64,000 nucleotides of DNA from Ampullaceana balthica (taxonomy: Eukaryota > Mollusca > Gastropoda > Lymnaeidae): NCBI GenBank assembly GCA_944989445.1, contig CALYLW010000015.1:2310540-2374539 (forward strand). Reading direction: 5' to 3'. The notes under the pieces were generated by a model. The model ran no database searches. It was not told where the DNA came from and saw only the letters and a list, made by a program, of their open reading frames with translations. This document shows positions 1 to 12,407 of this stretch, piece by piece. The first letter of the stretch is position 1; each line of letters begins with the position of its first letter. The position numbers and the translations under genes were made by a program.

Positions 1-3000
1 CATTTGTAAGAGCCTGTATAAGTGAAGTCATTTTTCATCATCATCTCATCAGACTCCTTTGGTCCACGGCTGTGAGGGGGAGAAACATGGGGGAGCATGG
101 GTACATTCATGCAGACATTGTAAAAACTAACAACTAGTAGAAGAACTCAAAAGAATGAATGCAGAAAAATATTCAAACAAAAATAGTTGAGAAGAAAGAA
201 GATATTTTTCACTGCCAACAACCTATTGGTTGTTATAATTTGAACAATAAAACTGCTTTGATTACATTAAAGAAAAGAGTGTTATTCTCTTTTCTTTTCA
301 ATACATTTCTGATCCAATGACATTTTGTGTTGATAAGCAAAGCAAATAAGCATAACAAGGAGCATGTGGTATCAAGGAGGAAAGATAGGGTTATGGTTAG
401 GAAAGTTGGGTATCTGGGGAAAGATGGGGTTAGGAAAGGTGGGTATCTAGGGAGAGATAATGGGTCAGATAATAGTTGAACTTCCTAGCTCCTTTAGAAT
501 GGGGCAGATAATAGTTGAACTTCCTAGCTCCTTTAGAATGGGGCAGATAATAGTTGAACTTCCTAGCTCCTTTAGAATGGGGCAGATAATAGTTGAACTT
601 CCTAGCTCCTATAGAATGGGGCAGATAATAGTTGAACTTCCTAGCTCCTTTAGAATGGGGCAGATAATACTTGAACTTCCTAGCTCCTTTAGAATGGGGC
701 AGATAATAGTTGAACTTCCTAGCTCCTATAGAATGGGGCAGATAATAGTTGAACTTCCTAGCTCCTTTAGAATGGGGCAGATAATAGTTGAACTTCTTAG
801 CTCCTTTAGAATGGGGCAGATAATAGTTGAACTTCCTAGCTCCTATAGAATGGGGCAGATAATATTATAATAGTTGAACTTCCTAGCTCCTTTAGAATGG
901 GGCAGATAATAGTTGAACTTCTTAGCTCCTTTAGAATGGGGCTGATAATAGTTGAACTTCTTAGCTCCTTTAGAATGGGGGAGATAATAGTTGAACTTTC
1001 TAGCTCCTTTAGAACTATCAATACTATTTCAGAGTAATTTTTTTTTCTTATTTACAAAATTTAGAGCTGTAATTCTTATTCCACTCCCAGAAGCTGATAG
1101 TATGATAAGAATATTACTGAAGTTATTATTAACTTTTAATTGATTATATTTCATTTGAAGGATAGATTGCAAGCTCTACTGGTGCATTGCCAAATAAAGT
1201 CAAATTTGCAAACTAAAAACAAATGAATGAAATATTTTCTTGTGGATACTACTATTTGCTTGGTAAATTTCTTTATCTCATAAGTTTTAGGACAATGGCT
1301 TGTATTCTATAAAATTTGTATATTAAAAAAGATAAAAAGAAAGTCATTGGTCAGACAGATGAGTTGTTAGTTTGATAAAAATACAATTTTACAGAGTTAA
1401 CACACTTATTTAGTAGTTACTATATTGTTAAATATATAAATTAAATCATTTGAATTAGTTTTTTTTTAAAAACTGCTTTAAAAATACCCCATTGAAAACT
1501 AGTTGAATAAACTTGACGTTGTCCTAAATGTTTACAATAAATACATAAAATAAATGAAGAAGCCAATGCAATAAGCTTTTAAGACACCCTAATTCAGATG
1601 ATTAAACATTATTTCAAAAATGCTAGGAGTTCATGCTTATCTTACTGTTATGACAATAATCAGTGCCCAGATAACAAGAGTGATAAGTTAGAAAACCTTA
1701 TATGTACCAACCTGCCATAAACATAGTCAATAGGCTTGGGCTTATGTTCCTCAATGTAATGCAACAAGGGTGTAAAGATACGCCATGCTTCAAAGAGCTC
1801 ATCAGAACGCACAAAGTGAATTTGGGAGCCCATGAAAACATCAAGTATCAAGCGTTCATAAGCATCAGGCATATTGACTCCCTGAGAAAAATTGTTGAGG
1901 GTAAAAATAGAGGTTAAATTCAAGAATATTTTTTAAAATTGAAAACGTTTCAATAAGTGTATAAATGACAAAGTGATTTTTGCTGTTAATTTAACGTATA
2001 CAAAGTTATTTAATAGATGAAAACAAACTCTGTTTGAAGGGGAGCAAAATTGATAAGAAATACAGAAATTAACTGGGAAAACATCCTATTATATAGATAT
2101 AGTCAATACTCACTCTATAGTGACTAACATCCTATTATATAGATATAGTCAATACTCACTCTATAGCGACTAACATCCTATTATATAGAGTCAATACTCA
2201 CTCTATAGCGACTAACATCCTATTATATAGATATAGTCAATACTCACTCTATAGCGACTACCGTAAGTCAGATCCAGTTCACTCTCCTCACAACTGATGC
2301 TCATTCCAGGTGTTTTAGCCATCATTTTCATGTAAATGGCTTCACTGGGTTGGACTCGAATTACAAGTTCATTGCGCTTTACTTCTCCCTTTGGAAATAT
2401 ATCCCCAGCAACATCTTTAAACTGCACTCTTACTTCTGCTTTTCGCTCATTCAAGGCTGGAAAATAAGTAGAAAAAAATACAAATAAAGGTAAGCATTTT
2501 TATAAATTGTTTTTCCTGAGTTTTATACAAAAAATTTTTTTCTCTTTGTCCTAGTAATTTTACTGCAAAAAAGAACAAGATTTTCAGCATCTATGGCTTA
2601 GGGCAATGCCATGAATCACTCTAGCAAACATTTAATCCCAGGACAGGCATGAAAGGTTAATATAATTGCAGGCCTGCCAACCCTCCCGATTTTATCGGAA
2701 TTATACAGATTTTTTACCCATGCTTACCAAATTCTGATAAGACCCTTAAACTTCAAATTTTCAGAAGAAAAAAAAATTCACCCTTCAAAAATCCACATGC
2801 GAAAAAATTATAAAAAGAAAAAGCTAATAATGGCGGTGATGTATTTTGAAAATGAAAATGCCACTTCCTAGGTTTTTTCCTGGACTTCCGTTATCCAAGC
2901 GAACCGCCATCTCTAACTATTTCTTCGTTGGCCATCCGATCGTACATTATTCCTTTTACCAGCCTAATAAAAAAAAATAATTCAGCTGTTCTGTGATTTT

Positions 3001-6000
3001 AAAAAAACAAATAAGATACATTTTTAAGGAAAGCTGCTAAAACCGGTTTCCAGTAACTGAGCTTGAGAGTGTTAGTACTAGTACTAAGACTATTCTAACT
3101 AAACAAATAAAGAAAAGACGTCATTCTGACATTCGTTTTCGAAACAGTATCAGCATTTGGAAAAACACTCGCCTGTGGCCGTGGCGAAACATTTGCAATC
3201 TGTGCCAGACAAAAGTAGTGAATCTACATCTTTTAACAATTACTTTGTTGAAGGAATAGGAAATTCAGTCATGAGATCGAATGTTTTATTTACCACCCTA
3301 CTTTTTGGAAGAAATAAATGTTTCTAATACCTATCTTTTTAATGCCAGGGTAAAAGAAAAGTTTCCAGAAAAATTACAATGAAACAAGGGCAATCATTAA
3401 TTCAGTCAATTCAGATGACTGATACTCTTTTCTGAAGTTTCTAACTAAAAACTAATATTTAACTAAAAGCAAAGTTAACTTAAATTGACGAAAGAACTGT
3501 TTGACAAGTTCAAAAAGGCCACTAGGGAAATGCTGGAAAGCTGAACTCTATGCAGCCTCTGTTCATATGTGTAAACCATGGTTATTCTCTCGTGTATCTG
3601 AATGCAATTTAAACATTTCCAGTATTCTGTGGTGTTCTGTAGACACTTAAAATTAAAAAATAATGGATTTAACTTATTACTTTATATTTATTTACAGTCG
3701 AACCCACTTACCTCGAGCTCGGTTAGCTCTAACACCCCACTAACTCGACGTTTTTTATTGGAACCGCCAAATTCTCTCTTTGTCTTAGCATTTTTTCATC
3801 GGCTAATTCGATTTTTCTAAGTCGCCGAAACCTAATACCTCGAGCACAAAAGAGGGCCAAATTTGCAACTTAAAGTTGGTTAGCTCGAGCCTAGCAATGC
3901 ACTCTGGCATTTTTAGTTCAAAACAGTGTTGACATCTCGCTTTCTTCGAGACTTCCTGCTATTGTGTGATTCTACGAGATTTCAATAAAAATTACCGGAT
4001 GTTATCTTCTTTCACTTTCGATCCATGTGTGTATTAGATGTATTCACACGACGTCCGAGGTGCCCGTAAATCGGCGTTAGCTGTCTTTAATCCGTCATTA
4101 TTTCGCAGTGCATGTTATATTATTATTATTAAACTTAATTCATTTTCTGATGCATTAATCATTTTATTTTTTAATATAAACGAATATGTTTAGAAATGAA
4201 AATAAAGGTTTGTATCGAGAATCGACGGTGGTTTTTATTTAATTAAATAAAAAATTATTATTATTTTAAAGTTTGTTGTTGCTTTGTTACCAGTAAGATA
4301 CGTGACTGTGACACTAACACGCGCGTGACGATGAAATCAAATCATTTTCTTAATATTCCAGTACATGTATATAATATTATTAATATACACGTCATCACTT
4401 TTGTAGGTCGAATTCTGATAAGGAATGATTTTTTTAAAAATTCGCTTAGACTAAATTGCCAGTCGAGGTCTAACACACAGCCCACAGCGTGCTGTGATCT
4501 ACGGTCAAGGCCGCAATAGTTTTATTTATATTACAAGTTTGATTGACTGAGGAAATTCGAGAGCATTCTGATAGTAACAGATATCCTGCACGTCAAAAGC
4601 ATTAAACTTAAAATTACCATATTGATATATATTTTTTTTTATTCGCTGATTCGACGGGCATTACAAACGCTTGACACGCGCCATGGGACGACGCAAGGCG
4701 AAAACTTTGACCTTTTAACACATGCGCAGACAATTATAAACTGGTAACTTTTTTTTTATTACCGGAAATCGAAACATGACAGAGACGTAATCAAAGTCCT
4801 TTACTTCGACAAAAATATACATACATATAAATTCCCGATTAGTTATAACTTTTCCCGACTTTCAAGGCCGAGAAATTTTTTAAAAAGAATTCCCGACTTT
4901 TTCCCATTTTTCATGAGCCTGAGTGGGAACCATGGTTATATTTAAATTTTAAACCGTCCTTAAAAACGAACGGTCATTACAACCTTAGGAAAGAGTGAAG
5001 AAATATTAGGGTTCCGATACGATTCCGATTAATCGTCCCATCACTAATTAACGCTAACTAATTAATCATGTACATTTCAAGCACATGTTAATATTTTGCC
5101 GCCATATTGGTTTTCATTTTAACTCGATCATCAGTTATCTCGACGCCATTTTTCATACCCCAACGCCGTCGACTTAACAGATTTCGACTGTAGTATGTAG
5201 TTCTTAAACCAGCGCCGTGGGGTGCCGTGACGGCGCGCGTGGACCCCTCTACAGATTTTTTTTCTTGGCAGGTCTGTAATTGTGAAGCTTCTTAGAAGTT
5301 TAGATGCCTGCTTATTTGAGACACATGCAGGTAACTTTTCCAAGCAAAACTAAAGGTGATATAGCATTTCACATTGATTTGAAAGAGTATCTTTTTTAAG
5401 TTGTACATTCTTTTTAGAGAATAGGTCCTGAATAATCAAAGACTGATTGTCAGATCTGGCATCTTTATTGAACTGTTATTTTATATTGCTCCATTTAATA
5501 AAAACGTTGATTTTTATTAATTTACTTTTTAAAAATTAAACCTTGGTAGTAGTAACTTAGTACTATTGCACTATCGCTACTGTATTTTTATTATTAAAAC
5601 CCATCTCAATTATGAGTTACATTTTGTGCGGTTTTGATCAAATTGTGTATATTTTTTAAACACTGAAAAAAGTATCTTTGCTTATTTAAATTCAATGTTA
5701 AATGAGCTTACCTTTTCCACACCTGAGAATGAATGGTACTCCATCCCATCTTTCATTTTTAACAAATAAGGCAACGGTGGCAAATGTAGGGGTCACAGAA
5801 CCTTAATGTTAAATTTTTAAAAAATAAAATGTAAGTTGAAATTTTTTTGTAAATAATGAAAAAATTAATATTTTAAAGTAGACCTTTATTTTCAGATCAC
5901 CGTATTTTGTAGTTAAGTTTTGCTGCTAACTCAACTAAAAACATCTTTTATATTTAATCTATTTTTAACTATTATTTAAAATTATTTTTCTTAATCCTTG

Positions 6001-9000
6001 AAAAGATTATGGTTTAAGAATTGAAATCGAAACACTGAACAATTTAGCCATTACATTAAATTTAACTTCGGATATTCTTTGGAAAAAGCCTGTTTTGAAC
6101 TTTTTAAAAATGAATTCTTTAAAAAGTTGGTTTCTACTTGGATGTTAATTGTTTGAGATTAGGTTTCGTAAAAGGCAAGCACTTTACCATTTGACCAATG
6201 CAAACATGTTTATAAATTATCACTTTAGCTCCCAAGATTGCATAAAGTAGGTGAGTTTGTATTTTGTTAATAGTCCCACATTAAAATGTCAATACTACTG
6301 AGAATTACTGTTTTGAGAGAGAAATGGTGACTGTGCAGCAGTAGGGATTGGTTTTTCCAGGTTTAACCCAAAGGCAAGCAATTCAATGACTGATTTGTAA
6401 TTTTATTTTTTAAAAAAAATAATTTTAATATATTTTTTTTAAAAACATATACAATCAACAGAGATGGGTGTGTGTTAAGTTTAAGTTATCTGGCAATAGG
6501 AAAGAGGGTTTAATTTAGCTCACAAGATTCCTGTCTAACACAGAAAGCAACTATAGGTTAATTAAGGTGTGGAATATAAAATGAATTACATTTTGAGACT
6601 CACTATTTATTATGTACAAATAAATAGAATTTTAACAAGAATAACTTTTTTTTTAGCATGTTATTTTCACATGTATCAAAATCACCTTTAGGGACTGTTG
6701 GGTCATCCAAATAACCAAGCTGAGCTTCACCTGAACCTTTAGGATCACCAACATACTGGCCCAAGACAACATTTTTCAATTCTGGAGGTGGAATGCTCTT
6801 TAATACTTTTACCTAATACAGAATACATCTGGTTAGACAGTGCTGAAGCAGTGCTTTATTGATTGACAATTTTAAGAAACAAATTGGAAAACTGTCAAAG
6901 TGATTGTTTTAGATGATAAATTCACAAACAAATGACAACTATACAAAACAATGATTTTTTTTATCCCTCAACGAAAACAAAATGCTAACTTAAACAATAC
7001 TAAATTAAATACTACATATTTCCCTAGTACTTTTTGGGGTCCACCCCATAAACTATTTTCAGTAGTACGACTTTTTGTCCTGACACCTTAGACTAGGATC
7101 ACAACTACTATCAGCACACTCTTATCGTGGTGAGTCAAACTAAAACTTGTACACAATAAATACAGCAAGACTTAAGCACTCCTCCAGTTCTCCTGTAACA
7201 AGTCTTACATTCAACAATACAATACATCAAACCACAGTGGCAAGAGCCAGACTCTAAGACTAGTCGACTATGTCCTACAAAATATTGTATGGCTCACACT
7301 ATAGCCAGACTCTAAGACTAGTCAACTATGTGTTACAAAATATTGTCTCACTCACACTATTGAAATTCTCCAAAAAAAAATTTTTTATTGGTGCCACTTT
7401 CATTTAATCACATTTCAACATGTAAAATTAAAAAAATAATAACAATCACACTTGAAAATAATAAAAATCACACTGGAAATAAAAACAATCACACTTGAAA
7501 ATAGGTAAAGTTTAATTACATACTAACTTTTTCATTACGTATATCTTCAGCATGTGTTGATGGCGGTTTTTCCATTGCAACTAGTGTTAGTATTTGCAAC
7601 AAATGATTTTGCATAACGTCCCTGACAACAAAGATATTTTATTTAAGAAGGGGAAAATGTGTTCATATTGAGTAAAGTTTATTTTCTAATGAAAAAAACA
7701 ACAAAAAACTTTACTATTTGGTCATTTTAGTTACTTAACGAGGTACGCTAAAATGATGATGGAGCTTTAAAAATGCATTTAAAATTTAAACCAACAACTG
7801 CTGTAATTAGAATAAAATTATATAATCAAAAAAGTTTTTTAAAATCCTATTTTTGGCGTCATAACCTTAAAACTAAATACCTTAGAATTCCAAACTCATC
7901 AAAGTAGCCTCCTCTTCCCTGAGTTCCAAATGGTTCTTTAAATGAGATCACAATGCTGGCAATGTTGTCACGGTTCCAAATAGGACTAAATATTCTGTTA
8001 CCAAACCTGGGTATTCAAATTTTAAAAAAAATTATTTTTTATTATTTTCAAAGTAATTTTTTATGAGGACTGCAGGATAAAACCATCTACTAATAATACA
8101 GAAGAGATGTAGCAATTGAAAATTCTGATAGATAGGGTGATTTTAAAACTACAAAATTCAGCAAACTCTCTACTTTTGTGATGTTACTTATATTTAATTA
8201 ATGACAGAACTGCTTACCTCAGTACCATCAAGTTTTGGACCATTTCTTTCCCCAAATAGTGATCAATGCGATATAGTTCCTCTTCTTTAAACAATGCTGA
8301 CAAATGACTTGAAAGTCGGTTTGAGCTTTCCAGATCTTTTCCAAATGGTTTCTCAACAACAATTCTGGTCCATTTATCTCTGTACAACAAATAAGCAATC
8401 TTTATTAAAATCCCTTGAATATTAGATCTTAATGAAGTCAATAATAAAATTCTTACAAATAGCCTTATTATATTTCAAAGCGAGCTAAAAGTTAACTTCG
8501 TAAGACATCATAAATGAAGGTTAAGTTAATTGTGCATTACACTTAGTTTATTAAATTAAAAATTTTTGAATAAGGTACACTGATAAATTTTCAAAATTTC
8601 CAAATTGCATTTCTTGTAACAAAAAACCTCACCCCTTTGACATGCAAACAGCTTTAATATTGAGAGTCACTGGTTCAAAGACAGAAGGAGGTAAAGCCAT
8701 GTAAAACAATCTGTTTGAGCTGCCTTTTGCTTCAATAGCTTTGTTTAGCTTTACAAAATCTTGTGTCTGGTCATAGCTACCTGCGACATAATCATTCAGT
8801 TTGAAGAATGCTTTGAGCTTTTCAGCTTCATCCTCTTTGGCCTAAGTGTGAAAGTAAATAAATAACAAAATAAGGAACATGCCTCATGCTCAGGGTCAAT
8901 AAGAGAAGTATGATTGATAAGAAAAATGTTAAGCAGACAAGACTCCAGATGGCAGTTAAAAATTAGTGAGCTAAAGTTAGATATTTATTGTTAGTCCACT

Positions 9001-11168
9001 CATATATAGAGGCTATGTATGGCAGTTTACCTTCATATATGGCAGGCAATTCTTTTGCACATCTTCAATGGTTAGCTTGGTTCTTGCATAGCCAATGAAA
9101 TAAGTCTTTGGTGGTAGAAGTCCATCTCTGAATAACCACCTTCATAAAAAAAAAGCAAAGGTTTAGTCAAGCTTTAAAAAAATAATCTTGTTAGGCCAGC
9201 CACTAAAACCCTTTAATAAAAATTTTAAAAGAAGAATTCTCACAAAGTTTACTTCCGATAATTTGTCTAGATTCTTTAAACAAATTTCCATGACCAATAT
9301 TTGGAAATAGCATAAAATTTGTTTAAACTGTGCAAACCTTTTTTTTCCCTGGTTGAGCAAATAGAGTTCAGTAGAATAAATAAGGAAACTTACCACAAAG
9401 TAGGGTAAATTTTTTTCTTTGCTAAGTCTCCCTGAAAGTATAGTTAAGTAAATCAGTATCACCTGATAAAAATATATTTTGCCAATGATTTATACATACC
9501 TCCTATGCAGAGAATGAACAGACTCAACTCATAAGAGCTAGTATTTTATGAACTGTTAAACTATTTTCTCATTCAAATATGATAATATAATTCTAGTCCT
9601 AGCCTTTATAAGCAAATTTGGTTTCAGTTTATAAATGAATAACTTTGATATATGCTCTTTTATGCTTTGCCACCATAGGGCAAGCATCGCGCTGGAAATT
9701 TATAAGTGATTTGCTAAATGGAAGCTGATTTTAGTGTTTTACTAGTGATATTTCGGAAGAATATAACACGAGAATTAAGTATAAATTTAGTGATAAGTGT
9801 ATTTTTCGTGATTATGTTCTATTGCCGTCATTTCAGCATTTTCCCCGGTTTGGACTATCGATCCGCCCGCCATCTTTGTTCCTTGCATAGCCCTACTTTC
9901 CGGGGGTCACGTGTCTTAGCAACAACGGTGGCCGCCCGGAAATGACTAGCCGCCATCTTGGCCACGTAAATCCGAATGGGAGGCGTTATACGGAGATATC
10001 TCCGAATAACGCCAGGCGTTATACGGAGATTTCTCCCAATAACTCTCGGCGTTATACTGAGATTTCTTTTTTAAAAAACAAACAAAATTTCCGTTCTAAT
10101 TTAATATATATTAATTATATGTACCTATCATAGCTTAAAATTTATTTCAAAAAGATTTATGATTTTAAAATTAATTTTGTAAAAGCAAAGAGAACGGTGC
10201 GCTCGATAAATAGTCTTTTTGGTTGCTATATTTGTTGTTTTTTCTATTTTAATTTTAAAAATTAGACAACTAAACCTAACCCAGACCCTAAAACTACAAC
10301 CTTAAAAAAAGAAAAGACTTAAACGAAAATCTTTTTCTATTTTAATTTAAAAAATAGACAACTAAACCTAACCCAGACCCTAAAACTGCAACTACAACCT
10401 TAAAAAAAAAGACTCAAACGAAACTCGAACCTCCACTTAAGAGTTCAAGAATCTAATGTCCTAACCGTGAGACCACAGAAGCTCATGAATCGTATGAATT
10501 TTTAAAAATCTTAAATCAAATTGGCAAGAAATTTGCGTATGACGCTAAGAATCATGGGAAATATCTGTCTATAACGCCCAGCGTTATACGGAGATATCTC
10601 CGAATAATCACTTCGAATCCGAATTTACCTATCCGGCAATCTGGATATTCGGTTGTCCCCTAATTATAATAATTATAATGATTCGATAAAAACACTAAAC
10701 TTAAACTCATTTCTGTAACTGTAGGCTAAGTAAAATACTAAGTTTAATTTTAATTAACTATAAAAAAAATTATTTATAATAATATAAATATAATAAATTC
10801 AAAATCTTGACATGCTTTGAATGCTCAACACTTATGCCGAATCAATTTTTCATTATTTTTTTTATTTCTTTGACCACCAATTAGGCTACATAATTGTACC
10901 GATCATCCATACAATCAGACCACTGCAAAAGCAGTAAAAGCTGCAATGACACTGCAGACTGCAGTGGGACCATGACCATGGCAAATTGAATTGTATCCAC
11001 TTAAAGTGGACATTATAATAATGCAAAAGTGGCTTTAAAATATTATATACTCACTGATGCTCCTAAGATAACAAAAACATGAGACGCTCCATGACCTTCG
11101 TGCTCCACTTCATCTCGAATTTTAGCTAAAACTTCTTCCACTGTCACGAACTGGTCTGACGATGCCAT
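1..11168 (-). CDS. G6PD: Glucose-6-phosphate 1-dehydrogenase, 12 exons, 3' end cut by the window edge
   Basis: First enzyme of the oxidative pentose phosphate pathway: it oxidises glucose-6-phosphate to 6-phosphogluconolactone with NADP+, in the cytosol. Coding exons on the minus strand, in order: 11168-11055, 9431-9394, 9139-9031, 8841-8633, 8379-8218, 8006-7881, 7621-7528, 6812-6686, 5801-5712, 2456-2248, 1881-1712, 69-1. All have GT/AG borders and the phases join without a break, giving 505 codons plus two bases of a Trp codon at the window edge; the vertebrate enzyme has 515. Visible motifs are the nucleotide-binding [13 protein letters not shown] (residues 36-48), EKPFG (166-170) and the active-site RIDHYLGKE (194-202). 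The ending GSYKW matches the family end just before the missing NPHKL-like tail. The Met at 11168 gives the usual N-terminal length. The frame stays open to an upstream ATG at 11294 (42 more codons) and on to a possible acceptor near 11335. Confidence 0.97.
70..1711 (-). other. G6PD last intron
   Basis: Intron between exons 11 and 12 of G6PD, with donor GTTGGT after the Tyr-Gly-Arg codons and acceptor CCCCCTCACAG. It holds the 39-bp minisatellite at 459-1014. The rest is AT-rich sequence in which I see nothing else. Confidence 0.85.
459..1014. repeat. 39-bp minisatellite, about 14 copies
   Basis: The unit begins ATGGGGCAGATAATAGTTGA and ends in TTCCTAGCTCCTTTAGA. Units differ by a few substitutions (TTTAG/TATAG, CCTAG/CTTAG), and one has a 9-base insertion near 866. 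Because 39 is divisible by 3, the array translates as a 13-residue repeat ([13 protein letters not shown]), which is not evidence for a protein. It lies in the last G6PD intron. Confidence 0.95.
2084..2260 (-). repeat. 42/46-bp tandem repeat containing the G6PD exon 10 splice donor, 4 copies
   Basis: Read on the minus strand, the last 13 bases of exon 10 (TAGTCGCTATAGA), its donor GTGAGT and about 27 following bases occur four times in a row. The donors lie at 2247-2242, 2201-2196, 2159-2154 and 2113-2108. Spacings are 46, 42 and 46; the third unit lacks four bases (ATAT). Only the first donor keeps the enzyme frame: reading past it adds about 11 codons and then TAG. Confidence 0.93.
2457..5711 (-). 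other. G6PD intron between exons 9 and 10
   Basis: A 3.2-kb intron with consensus ends (GTAAGC donor, TTTTCCAG acceptor). It contains a pogo/Tigger-like element at 3695-5190. Stretches around 2670-2720 and 4830-4900 share a CCCGA(C/T)TTT motif and may be the remains of an older insertion. No other gene was seen. Confidence 0.7.
3695..5190. mobile_element. Pogo/Tigger-like DNA element, non-autonomous or decayed
   Basis: The left end CAGTCGAACCCACTTACCTC and right end ...TTTCGACTG are inverted (CAGTCGAA core) and are flanked by TA on both sides (3693-3694 and 5191-5192), as in Tc1/mariner/pogo insertions. The next bases on each side are rich in short TCGAG/TCGAC blocks, typical of pogo-like termini. 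I see no intact transposase in its 1.5 kb. Confidence 0.6.
7246..7365. repeat. 58-bp duplication in a G6PD intron
   Basis: Two adjacent copies of a 58-bp unit starting GCCAGACTCTAAGACTAGTC lie in the intron between exons 7 and 8. Just beyond, at 7436-7500, a shorter AATCACACTTGAAAATAA-type motif is repeated three times. Confidence 0.8.
9982..10013. repeat. 32-bp near-perfect palindrome, with partial copies nearby
   Basis: GGCGTTAT at the left pairs with ATAACGCC at the right around a CGGAGATATCTCCG centre; only one pair of opposed bases fails to match. Related half-sites occur at 10014-10060, and a fuller copy lies at 10577-10607. It may be the terminus of an inverted-repeat element. Confidence 0.7.
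10432..10490 (-). other. Degenerate tRNA-like sequence, probable SINE head
   Basis: On the minus strand an A-box-like TGGTCTCACGGTTAGG is followed about 30 bases later by a B-box-like GGTTCGAG. The stems are poorly paired, so this is more likely a tRNA-derived repeat remnant than a functional tRNA gene. Confidence 0.35.
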
Positions 11169-11340
11169 TTCTGTTTGAGAAATAGATTGACCCGGATATG
11201 AAACCCGGCCGTAAGGTGGGTGTGTCCCGGTTTGTATTTCTAGATAAACTTGACCTCTTCTGGCTTCAACTAATTCTTTGTATGCTTTGAACATGGATTT
11301 CCAACAAAATGTGGTAGTGCCCAAGTTAGACCGAGATCTG
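11169..11340 (-). promoter_or_regulatory. 5' part of G6PD exon 1: leader or alternative N-terminus
   Basis: Upstream of the preferred G6PD start the frame stays open for at least 55 codons on the minus strand, with a second ATG at 11294 (MFKAYKELVEARRGQVYLEI...). The sequence TTAATCTTCAG ending near 11337 could be a 3' splice site, so an upstream exon may exist. Either this is 5' UTR that happens to be open, or there is an isoform with 42 or more extra N-terminal residues. No promoter elements were recognised. Confidence 0.4.
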
Positions 11341-11553
11341 AAGATTAAAGAAACATGTAATAAAACCCCATCAGCGTGACGATGATAATAAAATCATGCT
11401 GATGTGTAACTTTTCTGGACAGCCATATGCCCATATCAGACTATTAAAGTTTCATTCATGGCCCGCTACAATGTCAATGTGACTAAGTCAGTGATACAGA
11501 CATGTTACAATAGTTGGACCAAGGGGTATGGAATGGACTGGGCGGTTTGGGGC

Positions 11554-12292
11554 GGTCCATAAATGACGTGACGCGATTTTGTCAGATTTTACACCCCCTC
11601 CCCCCTCGTCACGCATCGTCACAAAAACTTAGACCCCCCCCCCTCTAATATGACGTCTCAAAGCTTTGCGCCACCACTCCATAAAATATGTATTTTCTAT
11701 TTGAATAAATAGAGGTAAAAAAGATTTTTTAAAACAACGTTTTTATAAGTGGAATAAAAAGAAGAAAATAATTGTAAAGTTATAAGTTCAAGTAATTTGA
11801 TTTAATATGACTAAAAACTAAAAACGTGGGGCGGGCGCTCATGAGGTTTTACATATGCAGTTCACTCATTCTTACAATTATAGATCTCTCTTTTTCCTTC
11901 TCAATTATAAATCTTTAATTTTTTATACCCAACCCTATGCAAGAACAAACACATACAAATTTTCGTTCTTCCCATCCGGAATTCGGGCTTTGAATGGGTT
12001 GCCTGAAGAAAACAGGAAAACCAACACTTTATCAACATTTAAATCTCCAATAAAGCACAAACCACAGATAAGCGTAGACGCAATAATCTTCTGTATAGAA
12101 GGAGCGTCTGTAACAGATAAGATAGCGTCATAGAATAAATTGTAAGAAATCAAATATTTAAGTGGAAATTTTATTAATAGTTGCGATTTGATGTGACGTC
12201 ACATTTCTCAAACACATCCCTCCCCCCTCGTCAAACATCGTCACAAATGTGTGGACCCCCTCCCCCCAGGTGTTTGACATCATTTATGGACC
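11554..12292. mobile_element. MITE with GGTCCATAAATGACGT inverted ends, disrupted by a LINE fragment
   Basis: The ends GGTCCATAAATGACGT and, inverted, TGACATCATTTATGGACC bound a 739-bp element. Next to each end lies a C-rich block (ACCCCCTCCCCCCTCGTCAC). A LINE 3' end (about 11925-12135) sits in the middle. Relatives occur at 15747-15880, 36486-36683 and 44897-45297. No protein is encoded. Confidence 0.75.
11925..12135 (+). mobile_element. LINE 3' end (copy 1)
   Basis: Plus-strand fragment of the non-LTR element seen more fully at 45895-46745. It encodes the end of the reverse transcriptase region (ARTNTYKFSFFPSGIRALN..LPEE) and then the shared tail GACGCAATAATCTTCTGTAT...GAGCGTCTGTA and a GATAAGATA remnant. 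It is 5' truncated. Confidence 0.8.
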
Positions 12293-12407
12293 TGCGGCTG
12301 GGATGTATATTGTATAGGGGAGAAGGGTTCCTTTAAACATGATCAACTTCAAAATATATTATTTGGCTGTGTGTGAGTGCGTGTCTGTTTGCGTAATGTC
12401 CATATAT

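Larger units (their letters stand above)
9432..11054 (-). other. G6PD first coding intron
   Basis: Intron between exons 1 and 2, with donor GTGAGT directly after Gly-Ala-Ser and a CTTTCAG acceptor. The middle (about 9840-10640) is richer in CpG and carries copies of a GGCGTTATACGGAGAT motif. It also holds a duplicated block at 10252-10330 and 10331-10412 (ACTAAACCTAACCCAGACCC). A degenerate tRNA-like stretch is at 10432-10490. Confidence 0.75.
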
